DNA from: Nematostella vectensis
Taxonomy: Eukaryota; Cnidaria; Anthozoa; Actiniaria; Edwardsiidae
NCBI RefSeq assembly: GCF_932526225.1
Contig: NC_064034.1
Span: 11,296,887 to 11,360,886, forward strand
Reading direction: 5' to 3'
DNA: 64,000 nucleotides
Positions within the stretch are counted from its first letter, which is position 1; every line of letters starts with the position of its first letter. Positions 36,561-48,889 of this stretch are shown piece by piece. The position numbers were made by a program, and so were the translations under genes. The notes under the pieces were generated by a model. The model worked only from the letters and a program-made list of their open reading frames with translations, was not told where the DNA came from and made no database searches.

Positions 36561-38637
36561 TTGTTGTGACAGTGGCTTGATTGACAGAAATTGGTGCGAT
36601 CAAAGTGTTCATACCCACAAAAGTTTTGATGTGTGCTGCGTTCATAGTCATCCTTGTAAAGTCCTTGTGGTAAATCTACAGACTTGTTTTCTTATTTATA
36701 ATATACATGCCAAAATTACTCTATTCAGAATGGCCGAGAGCAGTATAGTTTTGGAATGGACTAAGAAGTGGACTCTTTCCGATATATTTTAACCGTTTTC
36801 GTCCAAACCCCTACCATTTTTTAGACAAATTATGCGGCCGTTTTCTATCAAATTTTGCCTTGTATATTATAAAAACGTAATCATACGATTCCTCGTTCGA
36901 TTTGAAAATAATTTCAAGTCATGAGTTATACAATAGTTCAAATAATGTACATTTATATAAGTTACATATAAATTAGCATTTAAATAAAAACAATTAATCC
37001 CTTTTATTGCTAATATTTGTTTATTCTTAAATTAGACGGCTCCCAAAAAGAATTTTTTTTACGTAATGTAATGAAAGTTTCGTTCAAGGAAGTTTAAATA
37101 AGCAAAAGTAATTAAATTTATATTTGTTGGAGCTATAACAAAATAACCAATCTTCACAGTATATTTGAGTAAAAGGATTGGAAGGAAAAAGTGCCGCCTA
37201 TTATATCTACCGTGGTTGGAAGTGCTCGGTGTTGCGATTTGGTTAGCTTGTCAATAGACCAAGAGCCATGCAAGGTGCTGGATCGGGATAATTATGAGAA
37301 AGTGCATCTCATACTGATATTTATCAAATAGATCTGATTCACGGTTCAATTCAACGCCTATTACTAGTCCTTAATCAGATGAAAAATATTTTTGCACAAA
37401 CATGTCTAGGAATAATCTCAGAACAAATTACTTTTTAGGTAGCAAACTATCGCACACTCCAAAAGTGAGCGCCAAAAGTGATATCTTTCCTTCACGCATA
37501 GTGAAATATTACCCATCTACTTTTTCTCTGTTTTTTTTTTAATGACTTATTCATTGACTATCAAAGGATCCATCAGAACCAGATAGCTAATATTGCAGGC
37601 CTAATATTGCCTCCCCCCCCCCCCCCCCCCCCCCCGCCCACCTGGCGCCCGTTTCTCGAAACACCCAAGAATTTTCTGGCCCGAAAACTTTATTTTGCAT
37701 TTTTTCCTTTTGGAGAACCGCTTTTATGTTTTATAACAGTTTAAACTTCCTCGTGGTTCATATTCCAACTGATTACGCTCAAAAGGGCTATTTTCGAAGT
37801 TTTGCTAAAGCCAGAAAGTTGCCCGAAAAGTCTCGGGTGACTTCGAGGTACACGTTTAGATACCATAAATTTTATAAGAATTAGCAAGCTTTTCAAATTT
37901 AAGGAATGAATCGTTTTCGGGAAACAAGCTCCGGTATTGACACATATAGAGCAAATAACGGTGACAATTTGATATAGCGAATGTTTCCTGTTTGCAATAA
38001 AAAGGCGATGCAATAAAGTTCGGTGAAATAGATCTATCAAGTTAGATACTCAAAGACACCTGGTTCTTGAGAAGCGAAACACTTTTTTAAGGTAAGGAGT
38101 TAGAAATACATCAACAACCTCTATAATGTGTCTGTTTTGTGTCTATAGTTTTAATGTTTAGTTCTTTTCCATTTTGATGAGGCCAATCGTTAGGTTAGCC
38201 TGTTTATACACAACTAATTCTATTTCACTCATTGTTCATGACTTAAATCTAGTCCAGATTCCGGAAAATTCTACGCGCTTGCCTGCAGTATGTCATGTAC
38301 TAGAGGCTTGTTAAAAATACAATTGTATCACATTGCGGATGATAGCTTATAAGTAGTAACAGGACTTCAAAATTCCCATTAAGAGGAAATGAAATAAAAT
38401 TAATGTCTCTTTCAACTAGGCTTAAGTTCGTACGTCCAAGTATAAGAACAAAAAAATATGAACAGCGTAAATAATAATTTTCATGGGCTGCTGTATTTTA
38501 ACGTACGACATTGTACAGGCCTAACTTCGCTTCTCTATTTTGATGTCCACTTCTTTATATTTTACATTAGTTATTGTTTACAAACTCAACTATGTTCGTA
38601 ATATTCAGTTATTTAGTATTCCTCCATTTTATAGCAT
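36561..38637. other. Intergenic region between MED20 and the LGR-like GPCR
   Basis: 2.1 kb, AT-rich. It contains a 23-nt C tract (37613-37635). An AATAAA-like signal near 36984 may end MED20. No further exon is supported. The promoter of the GPCR is expected near the right end but no core element stands out. Confidence 0.5.
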
Positions 38638-41600
38638 ATGATTGCTAAGAGGCCTTTATCGATCTACGTCATTCTTTTAATCATGACTGCGGCCGTGACG
38701 TCACTTCCGGTTTATTGCCCGGAAGCTGGTAGTTACACAGCACCAGGCGGCTACCCAGAATGCCGTGTTCTCAATAACGTAACACACCACGTGACACTGA
38801 AGTGCTTTTTATGCCGTTTGGAAGATCTGCGGAACTTGACGATGAATGGGACAACAGTGAAGCACCTGTAAGTATGACGGGTTTGACTGTTTGGTTTGTA
38901 GGGTATTTCAACCCTGTCAATATACGCATGTATTATAGTTTTATTGCTAGGAACAAGGAGGGCGCGAGTACGACTTCTCCACCCCCTCCTCCTTCCCTAC
39001 CTCCCAACCCCTCAAAGGCCAAAAAGCTGTAATTTCTAATCGAAACATTGTCAGCTAGAGAGGGTGTGTCAGATAACACTTTTTCATGTGTTATATGTTT
39101 GTTTGCGCACCCCCTTATCGCCCCATGACAGGTTCTCTAATAAGGTTCTGGATTCCGGATCCTTGTGTGTTCCATGTGGGTTTTTCCCGTGGACTCTGGT
39201 TTTTATTTTTGTTTTCCAGGGTTCTTGTTTTTCGGATTCTAGCTTCAGTCTTGGATTCCGGATTCTAGTTTATGGATTCCGGATTCCAGTAGCATGGATT
39301 CCGGATTCCAAGTCTCATTTTTTCATGGATTCCAGATTCCGGATTACCTTTCATGGGGCGACCCTTAGCAAATCCTGGCTACGAACCTGCAAACGGTACA
39401 ACTGGCTAATGTTCTTACACGTTTTCAATTATTTGTTTTCTATATTATTGTAGTGACCTCTCTAGAAACAAGTTGATGATTGTAAAGACAAACTCCTTCT
39501 GGATGATGAAACAGCTGACATACTTGTGAGTAATTCTTTTAATTCATGATAACAAAGACCTTCTTTATCTACTAAAAGGGCAAGCTGTTGGTGTTTTAGA
39601 TCGTTAGCGACGAGTGGCATACGGAGCATCGAGAAGGGAGCATTCACAGGTCTGGACCATCTCGTGGAGCTGTAAGTCAAGGTCAACACACGAACCTTGT
39701 TATTCAGTATTATATCAGTATCATATGACGTCATTCATCGTCACCAGTCTTCCGCTTGCAGGGGCAGGTTCAGTGGTTCCTATAAGGGGGCGGAATCATA
39801 AGGATTTCAAGATATGCTGGCCGCTTGAAATTCTTCTTCTCTGGATTTCTTTATATTTCCTGTTATTATGCCAAATAACTGAAGATGCGGGAGGGGGGGG
39901 GGGGGGGGGCGCTCGGCGCAACCCCAGATAAATATACATGCTAACAATACAACGAAATTAGTACTAGCATTGCAATACCAGCCCAGAAGTTATACTTTCA
40001 ACAACCCTAGCTTTTGACTCCACAAGAACTAGCCATCGGGCACTGCCAACGTCATCACCACAAGTTAACGCTGTTCAACTTTTACACATCACTATCGAAT
40101 TTATCAGCATCAACATCGTCGTCGTCATTGATTTTGATATTATGATCCACACAAGCAACACCGTCATCATAATCATCTTTATAATCACCACCATTTAATA
40201 ATCATACCTATACTATAACCATCTCCATCATAATCATTCTTACCATTACCACCAGTACAAATATCCTCGACCATACAATCCATAGAAGATTACGAGATAC
40301 ATTTATATAATCACTTTTCTGATACCACGCGTAGGAACCTCGCGTCGAATCGCCTTCTGATTTGGGACACCGCGCATCTGGCTTACCAGGTCCCACGCCT
40401 TTCTATTCTGAACGTGTACAACAATACCCAGTTCCTACCCAACGATGATATCTTCTCTTTGCCAAGACTACGCTTGATACAAGGCCTTCTAACAGTATCA
40501 AAAGTCGAGTGTCACGCCTGGAAAAACTTTAGCATCATTCCTTTCTTGCTCTCTCAAATAGACAGAATTGGGTCAAGCAGACATAAGCACCCTGGTGAAC
40601 TTATCACCACCATGACTGGCAGCTACTACATTCCTGTCGAAAAGCACATCTGCTATGGACTACAGGCCTCATTCATTCACCCAAACCTAACACTGTACAA
40701 AAAACACGACTTCGCAGTGACGTGTAGCCCGTCAACCTCTTCCATTGGTCCCTCGTCGCTGTACAAATTCGTAGAAGGAAATCGTTGCTGGAAAACTATG
40801 AACGCTATATCGTCCGTCACTTTGGCCTTGGGGTTAGTAGGAATTGTATTCAATGCCTCTGTCATAGTAACAACTCTTCGGTGCCGCCGTCTTCGTCGAA
40901 ATGTGGCGTTGAGTCTCATGTGCAACATCGCTTTCGCTGATCTTCTCACAGATTTGTACTTGGTGGTAATCACTTCCACGCGTCGTGCGCAAACCTTCAT
41001 AGCGTACTCCCGTCTGATTTCAACCCCTTTCTTCTGTGAGCTCATCAGTATCCCTATGATTACAGGGCTGTTTGCCAGTCTTTTACTGTCGTTTCTACTG
41101 ACGGCTGAGCGATATTGTAAAATTGTACACAGTTTTAACTTCAACCTTCAATTTAAGATTGGACGGTGGACGAAGTGGTTTACATTGGGCGTTTGGTCTT
41201 TCACATTTATATGCGCTATCTTGATCTCCACAGTGAAACACATAACGGGGTGGTTTGATTCCATGTGCGCACCCTTGCGAGGCATCCATGGGTTCGACGT
41301 CAGATTAGTGATTTTAGTTATCGCTATTCTTGTCTACGTCACTTGCGCTTCACTTTACTTCAAGATCTACAAGACAATTAAACATTCTACACAGAACGTT
41401 GGCATCCAGATAGAAGGCAAACTAGCACGGAAATTTGTGTTTCTGATCACTTCGAATTTCCTGTTTCTCGTCATGCCGGTCGGAATTTCCTGGTTGATCG
41501 TGGAGGTACCTTCCGGAGTCGGAGCAGACACCAAGCAAACGATTTGGAAAACCTTGAGCTATATCTCATTGAGCCTCAACGCAGTTCTTAATCCATTACT

Positions 41601-41685
41601 GGTGGCGTTTCGGCATAGGTTGTTCGTGCGGGAGTTTAAACGTCAGTGGCGATGTGTTATCGTGGTTGCTCCACTTGCTCTATAA
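38638..41685 (+). CDS. LRR-containing G-protein-coupled receptor (LGR-like), compact ectodomain
   Basis: Four exons (38638-38867, 39454-39525, 39600-39671 and 40335-41685, TAA) join in phase 2 to 574 residues. The signal peptide spans about 1-23. A Cys-containing cap (CPEAGSYTAP...CRVL...CFLC) follows, then LRRs. The two 72-nt phase-2 exons each encode one 24-residue repeat (LDLSRNKLMIVKTNSF and SGIRSIEKGAFTGLDHLVEL), a gene structure typical of LGRs. Another repeat begins the last exon (LNLASNRLLIWD). A hinge with Cys residues leads to seven hydrophobic segments from about residue 280 to 555. TM2 contains NIAFADLLTDLYLV, the DRY equivalent is ERY (TAERYCKIV), extracellular Cys occur in FFCELI and DSMCAPL, and TM7 has LNAVLNPLLVAF. 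The ligand is unknown. LGR families bind glycoprotein hormones, relaxins or R-spondins. The last codons are part of a minisatellite. Confidence 0.88.
39150..39350. repeat. GGATTCCGGATTC-rich degenerate repeat in a GPCR intron
   Basis: GGATTCCGGATTC and close variants recur about six times. No coding value is seen. It sits in the intron before the LRR exon at 39454. Confidence 0.6.
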
Positions 41686-41825
41686 CCTGCTCATAGTTTA
41701 GGCATCATTGGCAATGTGTTGTGGTGGTTACCCCACATGTTTGATTATGTGTTTATAGTTTAGGCATCAGTGGTGATTTATCGTAATCACACCACTTGCT
41801 CCACACACGGGCACTCCAAATCTTC
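41640..41825. repeat. Minisatellite starting in the GPCR C-terminus (unit about 65 bp)
   Basis: Diverged units contain CATAGTTTAGGCATCAGTGG, GATGTGTTATCGTGGTTG and CACTTGCTC. The first unit covers the last coding bases (CGTCAGTGGCGATGTG...) and the stop. Further units follow to about 41810. More copies reappear at about 43300-43365 and 43676-43735, on the far side of inserted DNA. Confidence 0.75.
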
Positions 41826-41837
41826 CTTTCTTCAGGG

Positions 41838-43075
41838 GACGGCTACAATCGGAGGTTCGACGCTACCTAGCTGAATTTGAGCGCAAAGAGCGATGCGTTG
41901 ACGACACAGTGGACTACGACCATGACACGGAACAACACTGGTGGAGGACTATCGAATTCCTCACTCGCGTCGGACAACCCCGACCCCAAACCTACTCCGG
42001 CATGCCCGACTGCTGTCCCGGGAGATAGAGAATCACCCTCGCTGGCTCCAGCTCCTGTCGCCCGCCGAGTAACGCTACGCTGCCATCGAGGGTGAGGCCC
42101 TCGTCGTTGCTTGGGGCATGGAACAGACCCTCTACTTCACACAAGGGTGTGGCCACCTTATGATCATCACTGTGATAAAGATCTTCGGCGGTCGTACGCT
42201 GGATGAGATCTCGAACTCGCGACTTTTCTGTCTCAAGATGCGCACCCTACTATGACGTTTTGAGATACACCACCTGCCTGGAAAGAGCAGCCACACAGCA
42301 GATGCCACGTCTAGACACCCATCCCCATCACACACGGAAGAGAAGGCCCCCCCCCCACGCTCAGCGAGTCCCCATGACGCCGCAGAGATTGCGCTAATGA
42401 CCACCATACGGGATACTGCCCAGGAGCTAGGTGCCATCTCCTGGACCCTCCTAGCGCAGGAAACAGCCGCAAACGTTTGCATGGGCGATCTTCTCTATTG
42501 AGAAAGGAACCCAACTTAGCAGAGATGACCCAACCCTGGCAAACTTTGGACCCTCTACGAATCCGTCTACCAGGAGGAGGGCGTCCTCATGTACCAAGAT
42601 CGACTGGTGATCCCCCCATCCCTACGACAGCCGGTGCTCCCGAGCCTGCACACTGCTCACCAAGAAACCTCAACGATGGAACAGCGGGCCCGTTCCATTG
42701 TATACTGGCTGGGCATGACGAATGACATCCGTGTTACCAGGAAAAAATGCCACGACTGTAACAGGAGCGCGCCGTCACAGGCCAGAACCCCACCTTTTCC
42801 CACTGCGCCGTCATCAACCCGTTCGAAGTATTCGTTCGGGTATTCGAAGCAGTGTTCGCCGACTTTTTTACTTCTTCCGGCTAGGTAGAAGTTCCCCAGC
42901 CAAGAACAACCTTGCAGGAAGTACAAGATCAATTCGCCATCTCCCTGCCTTTTTCGCCACGTTCGGTGTACCAGAGCAGCCCTCGAGTGACAGAGGCCCA
43001 GGGTTCAACACCAAAGCTACGGAGGACTTCCCACGTTGGCCTCGGACTGGAGGGGGGGGGGGGGGGGGATGAAGG
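41838..43075 (+). pseudogene. Degraded Ty3/gypsy retrotransposon pol fragment (RT end, RNase H, integrase)
   Basis: Three domains occur in the usual gypsy order but in different frames with several stops. A short stretch from the end of reverse transcriptase lies at about 41860-41970. RNase H follows at about 42075-42320, including an EGEALVVAWGMEQT-like stretch and HHLPGKS. The integrase zinc-binding HHCC domain lies at about 42590-42780, with H-x3-H (HTAH) and CHDC spaced as expected. The start of the integrase core (FFATFGVPEQ) is near 42950-43000. A deletion separates the reverse transcriptase and RNase H parts. No LTRs, gag or protease are recognised, and it ends near a 17-nt G tract. 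It is dead as a coding unit. Confidence 0.8.
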
Positions 43076-43365
43076 GACTACCGCTGACTACCGCTGACCG
43101 GTACGATGACTCAAGTAGACCGCTGACAGGACTTCTCGGTCGGTCATCTTGGATCACGGTCATACGGTATAATTTGGGATACTCACTGACTCATAATCGT
43201 GAGTTTGTTACTTTAGATGATTAGCCGATTGTATGTATTAGATTCTTAGTTATCATCGTTTGTGATTAAAGACATTTAACGATCCACAATCGAGGTGTTT
43301 TTATCAGTGATGGTATTGGCCGCACCACTTGCTTCATAACCTATCCATAGTTTAGGCATTAGGGT

Positions 43366-43675
43366 TTTTCAATCCGCAACAAAACAGAATCTAAAAGCGA
43401 TGCCTCCAGGCAATTAGTTTGAAACAGGAGAGTGCAACCAAAAAAGAAATAGCTCAATTTGTTTGGGAAGCAACAACAATAAGGAAAAGTGCTTTGTAAT
43501 GAGAACTATATAATGACATCGCTACAAAGTACGATGATAGAGAATTTATTGTAAATAGAAATATAATTGAAAACCAATTGTAAATTTAGTTTTTCAATAT
43601 GAATGTATTTGGGGCAACGCCCGTGAATCAAAGATGAAAAGGTGCCAAATAAAATTTTGAACAATTAAAAAAAAT
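43366..43675. other. Possible second insertion within the post-GPCR minisatellite
   Basis: About 310 bp of unrelated AT-rich sequence ends in an A-rich tail (43655-43675) and is flanked on both sides by CATAGTTTAGG repeat units. A retroposon 3' end is plausible, but no family is recognised. Confidence 0.35.
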
Positions 43676-44038
43676 AACCTGTTCATAGTTTAGGGCATCA
43701 GTGGTAATGTGTTGCAGTGGTCACCCCACACCCTTCATTACATATTAGTGTTGGAGGACTTGGAGTTGTTAGTCGGTGGCGATGTTGCTGGTTTTCAATT
43801 ACGCATGTATTTGAAATCACTTAAATGCGTAAATAGCTTTGCTTGATAAATTTCGTGTATACAGTATCATATTTCGCAGTATAAGTGCCAATGTTCCTTT
43901 TTCTCTTTTTTCCCCACCCTTTTAAACTCGTGTAACAGGGCCTACAGCAGGACCCCGAACAAATCCAGGGCTTTTTAGGAACAACACCATTCCACCCCAC
44001 CCCACGGCAACCGAAGCGACTTTAGCAAGCACATCTAC

Positions 44039-44193
44039 GCAGGGGCGGATCTAGCTTTTTGCCAAGGGGGGGACCCAAAAATTTTCGCCATTATTTTACC
44101 TTCGATTTTGGAATGCACAGACACAATGAAAACAATAGAAAAGGCTGCCCAAAGGGGGGGGACATCTTACCCCCCCCGTAGATCCTCTACTGC
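44039..44193. mobile_element. hAT-like MITE remnant
   Basis: The left end GCAGGGGCGGATCTAG and the reverse complement of the right end (GCAGTAGAGGATCTAC) match at 12 of 16 positions around a G/C-tract body. GGGGCGGATCTAG ends are common in animal hAT MITEs. No clear target duplication was found. Confidence 0.5.
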
Positions 44194-46286
44194 CACGATA
44201 TCTAATCTTTAAGTGGACTTTTAGATTTTGTATTTGACTTAATTCAATAAAGCTTACGCGTATTTGCCAAATATCCACTTGTCTGATCTTAGTCCACGCT
44301 TCTCCTTCTAAGCCATTTAACTTTCACCGTTTTAGAATTGCAGTAGCTAAACGTACAATTTGAGACAATCCACCAAATCATCATGCCTAAGGGTTAAATA
44401 TTAATTAGTCTTGAGGAAGACCCCCGAGGGGGGGGGGGGGGTCTTCAGGGTATATGTGGAAATTCTAATGAAATTTTATTCTAATAAAATTGCTACCCTA
44501 AAAAAAACACCTCAGAATCCCTGAAAAATACGATTTCTATTTGTTTTTCTAGCAACCCCCCTTATTACAAATGTGGCCTACCTTATTACAACTGTGGCAG
44601 GTTATTACAGATGTGGCCTCAACAACCCATTCATGCTTACCACCATGACTTATTGCTATGTTTCTACGAGCGCACAATTTTGGTCGAGCCAACAAAGTCG
44701 GAAAGCATATGCAAGCTTGCCAAACGTCTTGACTATACTTATTATACTTACGGTTGGCAAGAGACCTTTTAGGACTGAGACTGATCGCGGTCTACCAGCT
44801 AATTATCTCCTTAGAATGGCTACTTTTCCTAATCTCGTCGTCGCCATTCCAGAATCGGAAGCAATTATACAGTGCCCCTGAGTGATCTATAGGATAATTT
44901 CATTGGAGATGATAGAAACACCTCTTGTAAAACTAAAAGAATGATCGTGTTCTTGCGTCACGTGTGCTCACAATGCTCATATTCCCGTCTTTAACACTCT
45001 TAGGCTAAGTTCAAACGTTGTATTATCCATGAACCGTATTCAATGCAAAAGCGTGCAAATGATGATGAAACAATCGACTCTATTCATTTAATTAGTGCGC
45101 CGCTCGCACCCAAAAAGTGCCCAATAAAATTCAAAACTTGTGACTGTTGTCTTGAAAGATTGGTACAAAATGTTGACTCTCTAAAACAAGATCCTAATGT
45201 TGTCTATATAACAGCAAGGGTGGTAGCCAAGATGTTTCGAGAGGTGGGAGGGGAGGGTGTGTGTGTCAGGGTTGTAGCCGAGGAATTCTGAGAGGCGGAA
45301 AAGGACGGTATCTGGCCCAAGGTATACTCGGATATTAGCATGACGGCAGGTTCGAAGCTTTGTTTGTCTGGGGGGGGGGGAATTTTGTAGGTTGGAAACT
45401 TTTGGATAATTTTGGGTGAAGGAAACATTGTGGGTGGTATCTTTAAGGGCTCCTTTTTTAACCCGCTGCGTTAGAAAAAAACTTTTTCTTTGTACACTTG
45501 AAGCAGAAGGGAAGCGTCACTTTTCTACTTAGGATAATCAGTTGATCATCATAATCATAGTGAAAAAAAAAACACTTCGGAATATGTGGAACAGTCAGGC
45601 AAAAGTTATCTCAATTCAACCATTACCCCCTTTGTCTCCCCGATCCTACCAACTCATATTTCTTGAGTTTGAAAGGGGGAGAGATGAGAAGCTTTGGTCC
45701 GTTCTGGATTTTTCTCTCCGAGTATAGACATGTTATAGATAGAGGTTAGGTATGATTTTATGATTTTGGTGGCATTTTTTTTTTACTAATATTTTTTTCA
45801 TTGACCTTATTTCTCATGCATTGTTTCCTTCGTTTTAAGGATCTCACCACTCCCTCCCTCCCCCCCTAAAAAAACGATCCACCACCGCCCCACCCCTACA
45901 ACCGCACCACCTTCACACTACCCGCATAGATATAAAAGCCAGATGGAGACACCAACACGTGATTTGTCCCCAAAAACCGAGAGCCATTTCATTTAGGCAC
46001 TACTGAAATGAATAGCGTCGCGTGGGTGGGCTCATTACTCCGCTAAGATAGAATAATAAACGAATGTGAAGATTAGCTCTGCGTAGGAGGTTTCCAGAAC
46101 CCTCTTCGTAGCGATCAATTTATCGTGTGTTTTACAAAGGACGAGAGCGGCAGCTGTGCGCGCTGAGATACAAACTAATCAAGGATGCATCAATTTTGAT
46201 CAAGTTTCACTTTTTGCATATGTATCATGATATTGTAGATATTTAGCCAAGTGCACGGTCGTCGGTAGATTTTTATTGACGTCTTT

Positions 46287-46313
46287 CCACGGCCGCCATG
46301 ATGGCGGCCGTGG
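46287..46313. promoter_or_regulatory. 27-bp perfect palindrome made of two YY1-like sites
   Basis: 13-bp arms (CCACGGCCGCCAT and its exact reverse complement) are separated by one G. Each arm contains GCCGCCAT/ATGGCGGC, the core of YY1 binding sites. The area is CpG-containing. It lies 2.7 kb upstream of the next promoter-like region. Confidence 0.5.
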
Positions 46314-48889
46314 TATGCGAACTCCGTGTTTTCGGGGTTTTCGTGCGGGAAAAAGTATCAAAGCCTAGAGGTAGGCTAGTGCTCAAGGTAGCGTGTGTCA
46401 GGGGGGGGGACAAGGGGGCAAGGTGGGGAAGGGGGGTTGTTGATAAAAAAGCAGCCCCTCTTCTAGCCAGAGTTGATACTCTCGAGGAGATCTCCAAACT
46501 AATTTCGCCATTTCACTAGCTCGAAATATCTCGTGTCTTAAAGTCTCTGATGACAAAACCTGTCGACCTTGACTGACATTTATTTAGTAAGGAGCGCCGT
46601 CGAGGTTGAATGTTCTATGGCGTTAGTAGGTCGTTTATAAAATATAGCAATGATACGTAAAAGCGCACGATTCAGTTCAACCAGGTTAGTGTTCTTACAG
46701 ACTATGCTGAGGGAAATCCAGGAATTTCGAAAGGGGAGGGGGAGATGGGTAGGGGGAGGAGGTTGCTCTCCTGGAGCCACTGATACTATCTCAGTCCAAG
46801 CCACCTACCTAATTTGGATTTGCTCCCAATATTAGTGCCCGCAGTGCTCTCCAAAATCCCGAACAGCGGTCCTTCACTTGTCAAAATCTCGTTTTCCACT
46901 TCGCAAACAGCAACCTCGTTCCCGGGGTCTTTTGGGCGATTTCCACAACATAGAAGCGAGGCTGTAACAGCGTTTAAAGCATGCGCATTGCGAATTCACC
47001 TGTCATTCTTTCATAGCAATCGTAACTGAAAACAGGGGCATATATGGTATCCCCATAATAACACATGCAAATATCATGGCACAAAACAGCAGAAAACCTC
47101 ACGATTCGAAAGAGGTTCATTTCCTTGTTGTTTTGGTGGGCTAAAATCTAATTGCGTCCCTAAAACCGATAACCAGATTTATTTTATTTCTCAGATAGGA
47201 AAACGTAGACAAGCAAATGCACCTTAGATGACCGAGACTGTTATTTTTATTTTTCAACCTTTGCGTATCATAGCGTGAAAACCCCAAGGACTGTGAGGAG
47301 GTTAATGATTTCGGTTTTCTATCCATTGCCCAGAAGCGAAAAACAGCCTTTCAAAACCACGATAAAAGATATTGCTAATGATAACATACTCAATATTGAA
47401 ACCATTTCATTCTTTTAACGTCACTTTACTTCAAAAAGATTCGGGTAAAAGCTTGCATTATAAAGCACCTCTCCATCATGGCCTTTGCGTCCATATTTAA
47501 AAAAAACATTGGAAAAAAAAGCATTTAATGCAAATATTCAAGCTTAGTTATATTAAAAATAATGCTGAAAAGTAATTTTATCTAGGCAAAGATTCTGTTG
47601 CTTTTTATAATGTGGGAAATATAAAGATGGTGACAAGCTTTCTTCTTTTTAAACATAAAAAAATTAGATACTAGGGATTTTATATCATAATTCTGTTCAC
47701 TTCGCGCGCGTCTGAATTTTACGCGCGCGAATGAGGTCTATACAAGCTGCCCGTGTTGCATGCCGGGATTTGCATAATGAACGAAGAAAGGTTGATGCGC
47801 TCCCGTGTGTTTGATAACCTGGCAGGGAATTTCTAATTGCCAAACATGAAGGAAAACGAATCAAGAGGAATCGATTGCCACCTTTATTGCACAAGGAACG
47901 GATAATACCCGTAGAAGCTTCAGAAATGAGTGGTGTTTACTTGGAAAATGAAAATTATCAGGAATAACCATTATTTCCGAGGGATTTGAGTACCCGAACG
48001 TCAATTATGATAGATGGAGCTCTGAGCAGTGTACAAATTCTTTTGGAGGGAGATCTCGTGTATATTGATGAGACATTCGCTATGTAGCAATGTTTAATTA
48101 TGGCTGTGAGGGAAAGCGCTGTTGGGACCGTGTCCGTACTAACATAGAGCCGAGTTTTGGACCAGAGAAACGAAATTTTTTATCTTGAACAAATCGTGCT
48201 TTGTGTTGATAACACGATGAAAACAGGAAAAACCGGTTTGCCGGATATTGGGAAATATCACACCTTTATTGTCTAAAATCCTTCACGCGTGCTGTATGCG
48301 ACAGGATTTATGCTCGTAGTCTCATCAAAATGAAGGTTGTTTTCCTGTACGATAAACCAACGCTCGGTTCTTTTAATTTATGAAGCGTGTAGCGCTTGTC
48401 ACGCGGCATTTTACCTGTTCTGAAAATGTATGTGCCATGCATTATTTGTGACACGTTATTTTTGCTTTGTCATGGTCTTGACAAAAGCGAAGGACATATT
48501 TGCATGTGGACAAAATAAATCTTGGATAAGGTATTCAGTTTCCCTATAAGATACTTGTGGAATATTTACATTTCGAGCAAACCTCGTCTTATTTTGATTG
48601 TATTTCTACGATACATTTATAACTTTAAAAAGACTTGAATTTCCCGTCGTTATGTTTCGCTTGAATGACGACGATGCGGTTGCTTTGAAATGAATGAATT
48701 GAATAGCGATTGTAAATTATCTTTAGTATCAAACGCTGACTTGAAGTTTAGCACAGCTTAGCGGTAATTTTTTTAACCTAGTTGTGGTAGGCGCTTTAGT
48801 GTAGCCTTCCATCCCTCCTAGTTGTAGATTACGACTAACGCGGCCTGCCACGCTCTGTGTTATGCCCTCGTGTGACGTACGCAAGTGTA

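Noticed and set aside
38693-38708. TGACGTCACTTCCGG, a composite CRE/ETS-like motif
   Set aside because: It lies inside the first coding exon of the GPCR and is explained by coding sequence; regulatory use is not supported.
40677-41144. 155-codon antisense frame
   Set aside because: Overlaps the transmembrane-coding exon of the GPCR on the opposite strand; no independent support.
42571-43072. Functional integrase
   Set aside because: Domains are in shifted frames with stops and lack LTRs, gag and an intact catalytic core.
46298-46519. 73-codon frame starting in the palindrome (MMAAVV...)
   Set aside because: No recognisable domain, low-complexity G-rich second half and no splice or conservation evidence; the palindrome is better read as a binding site.
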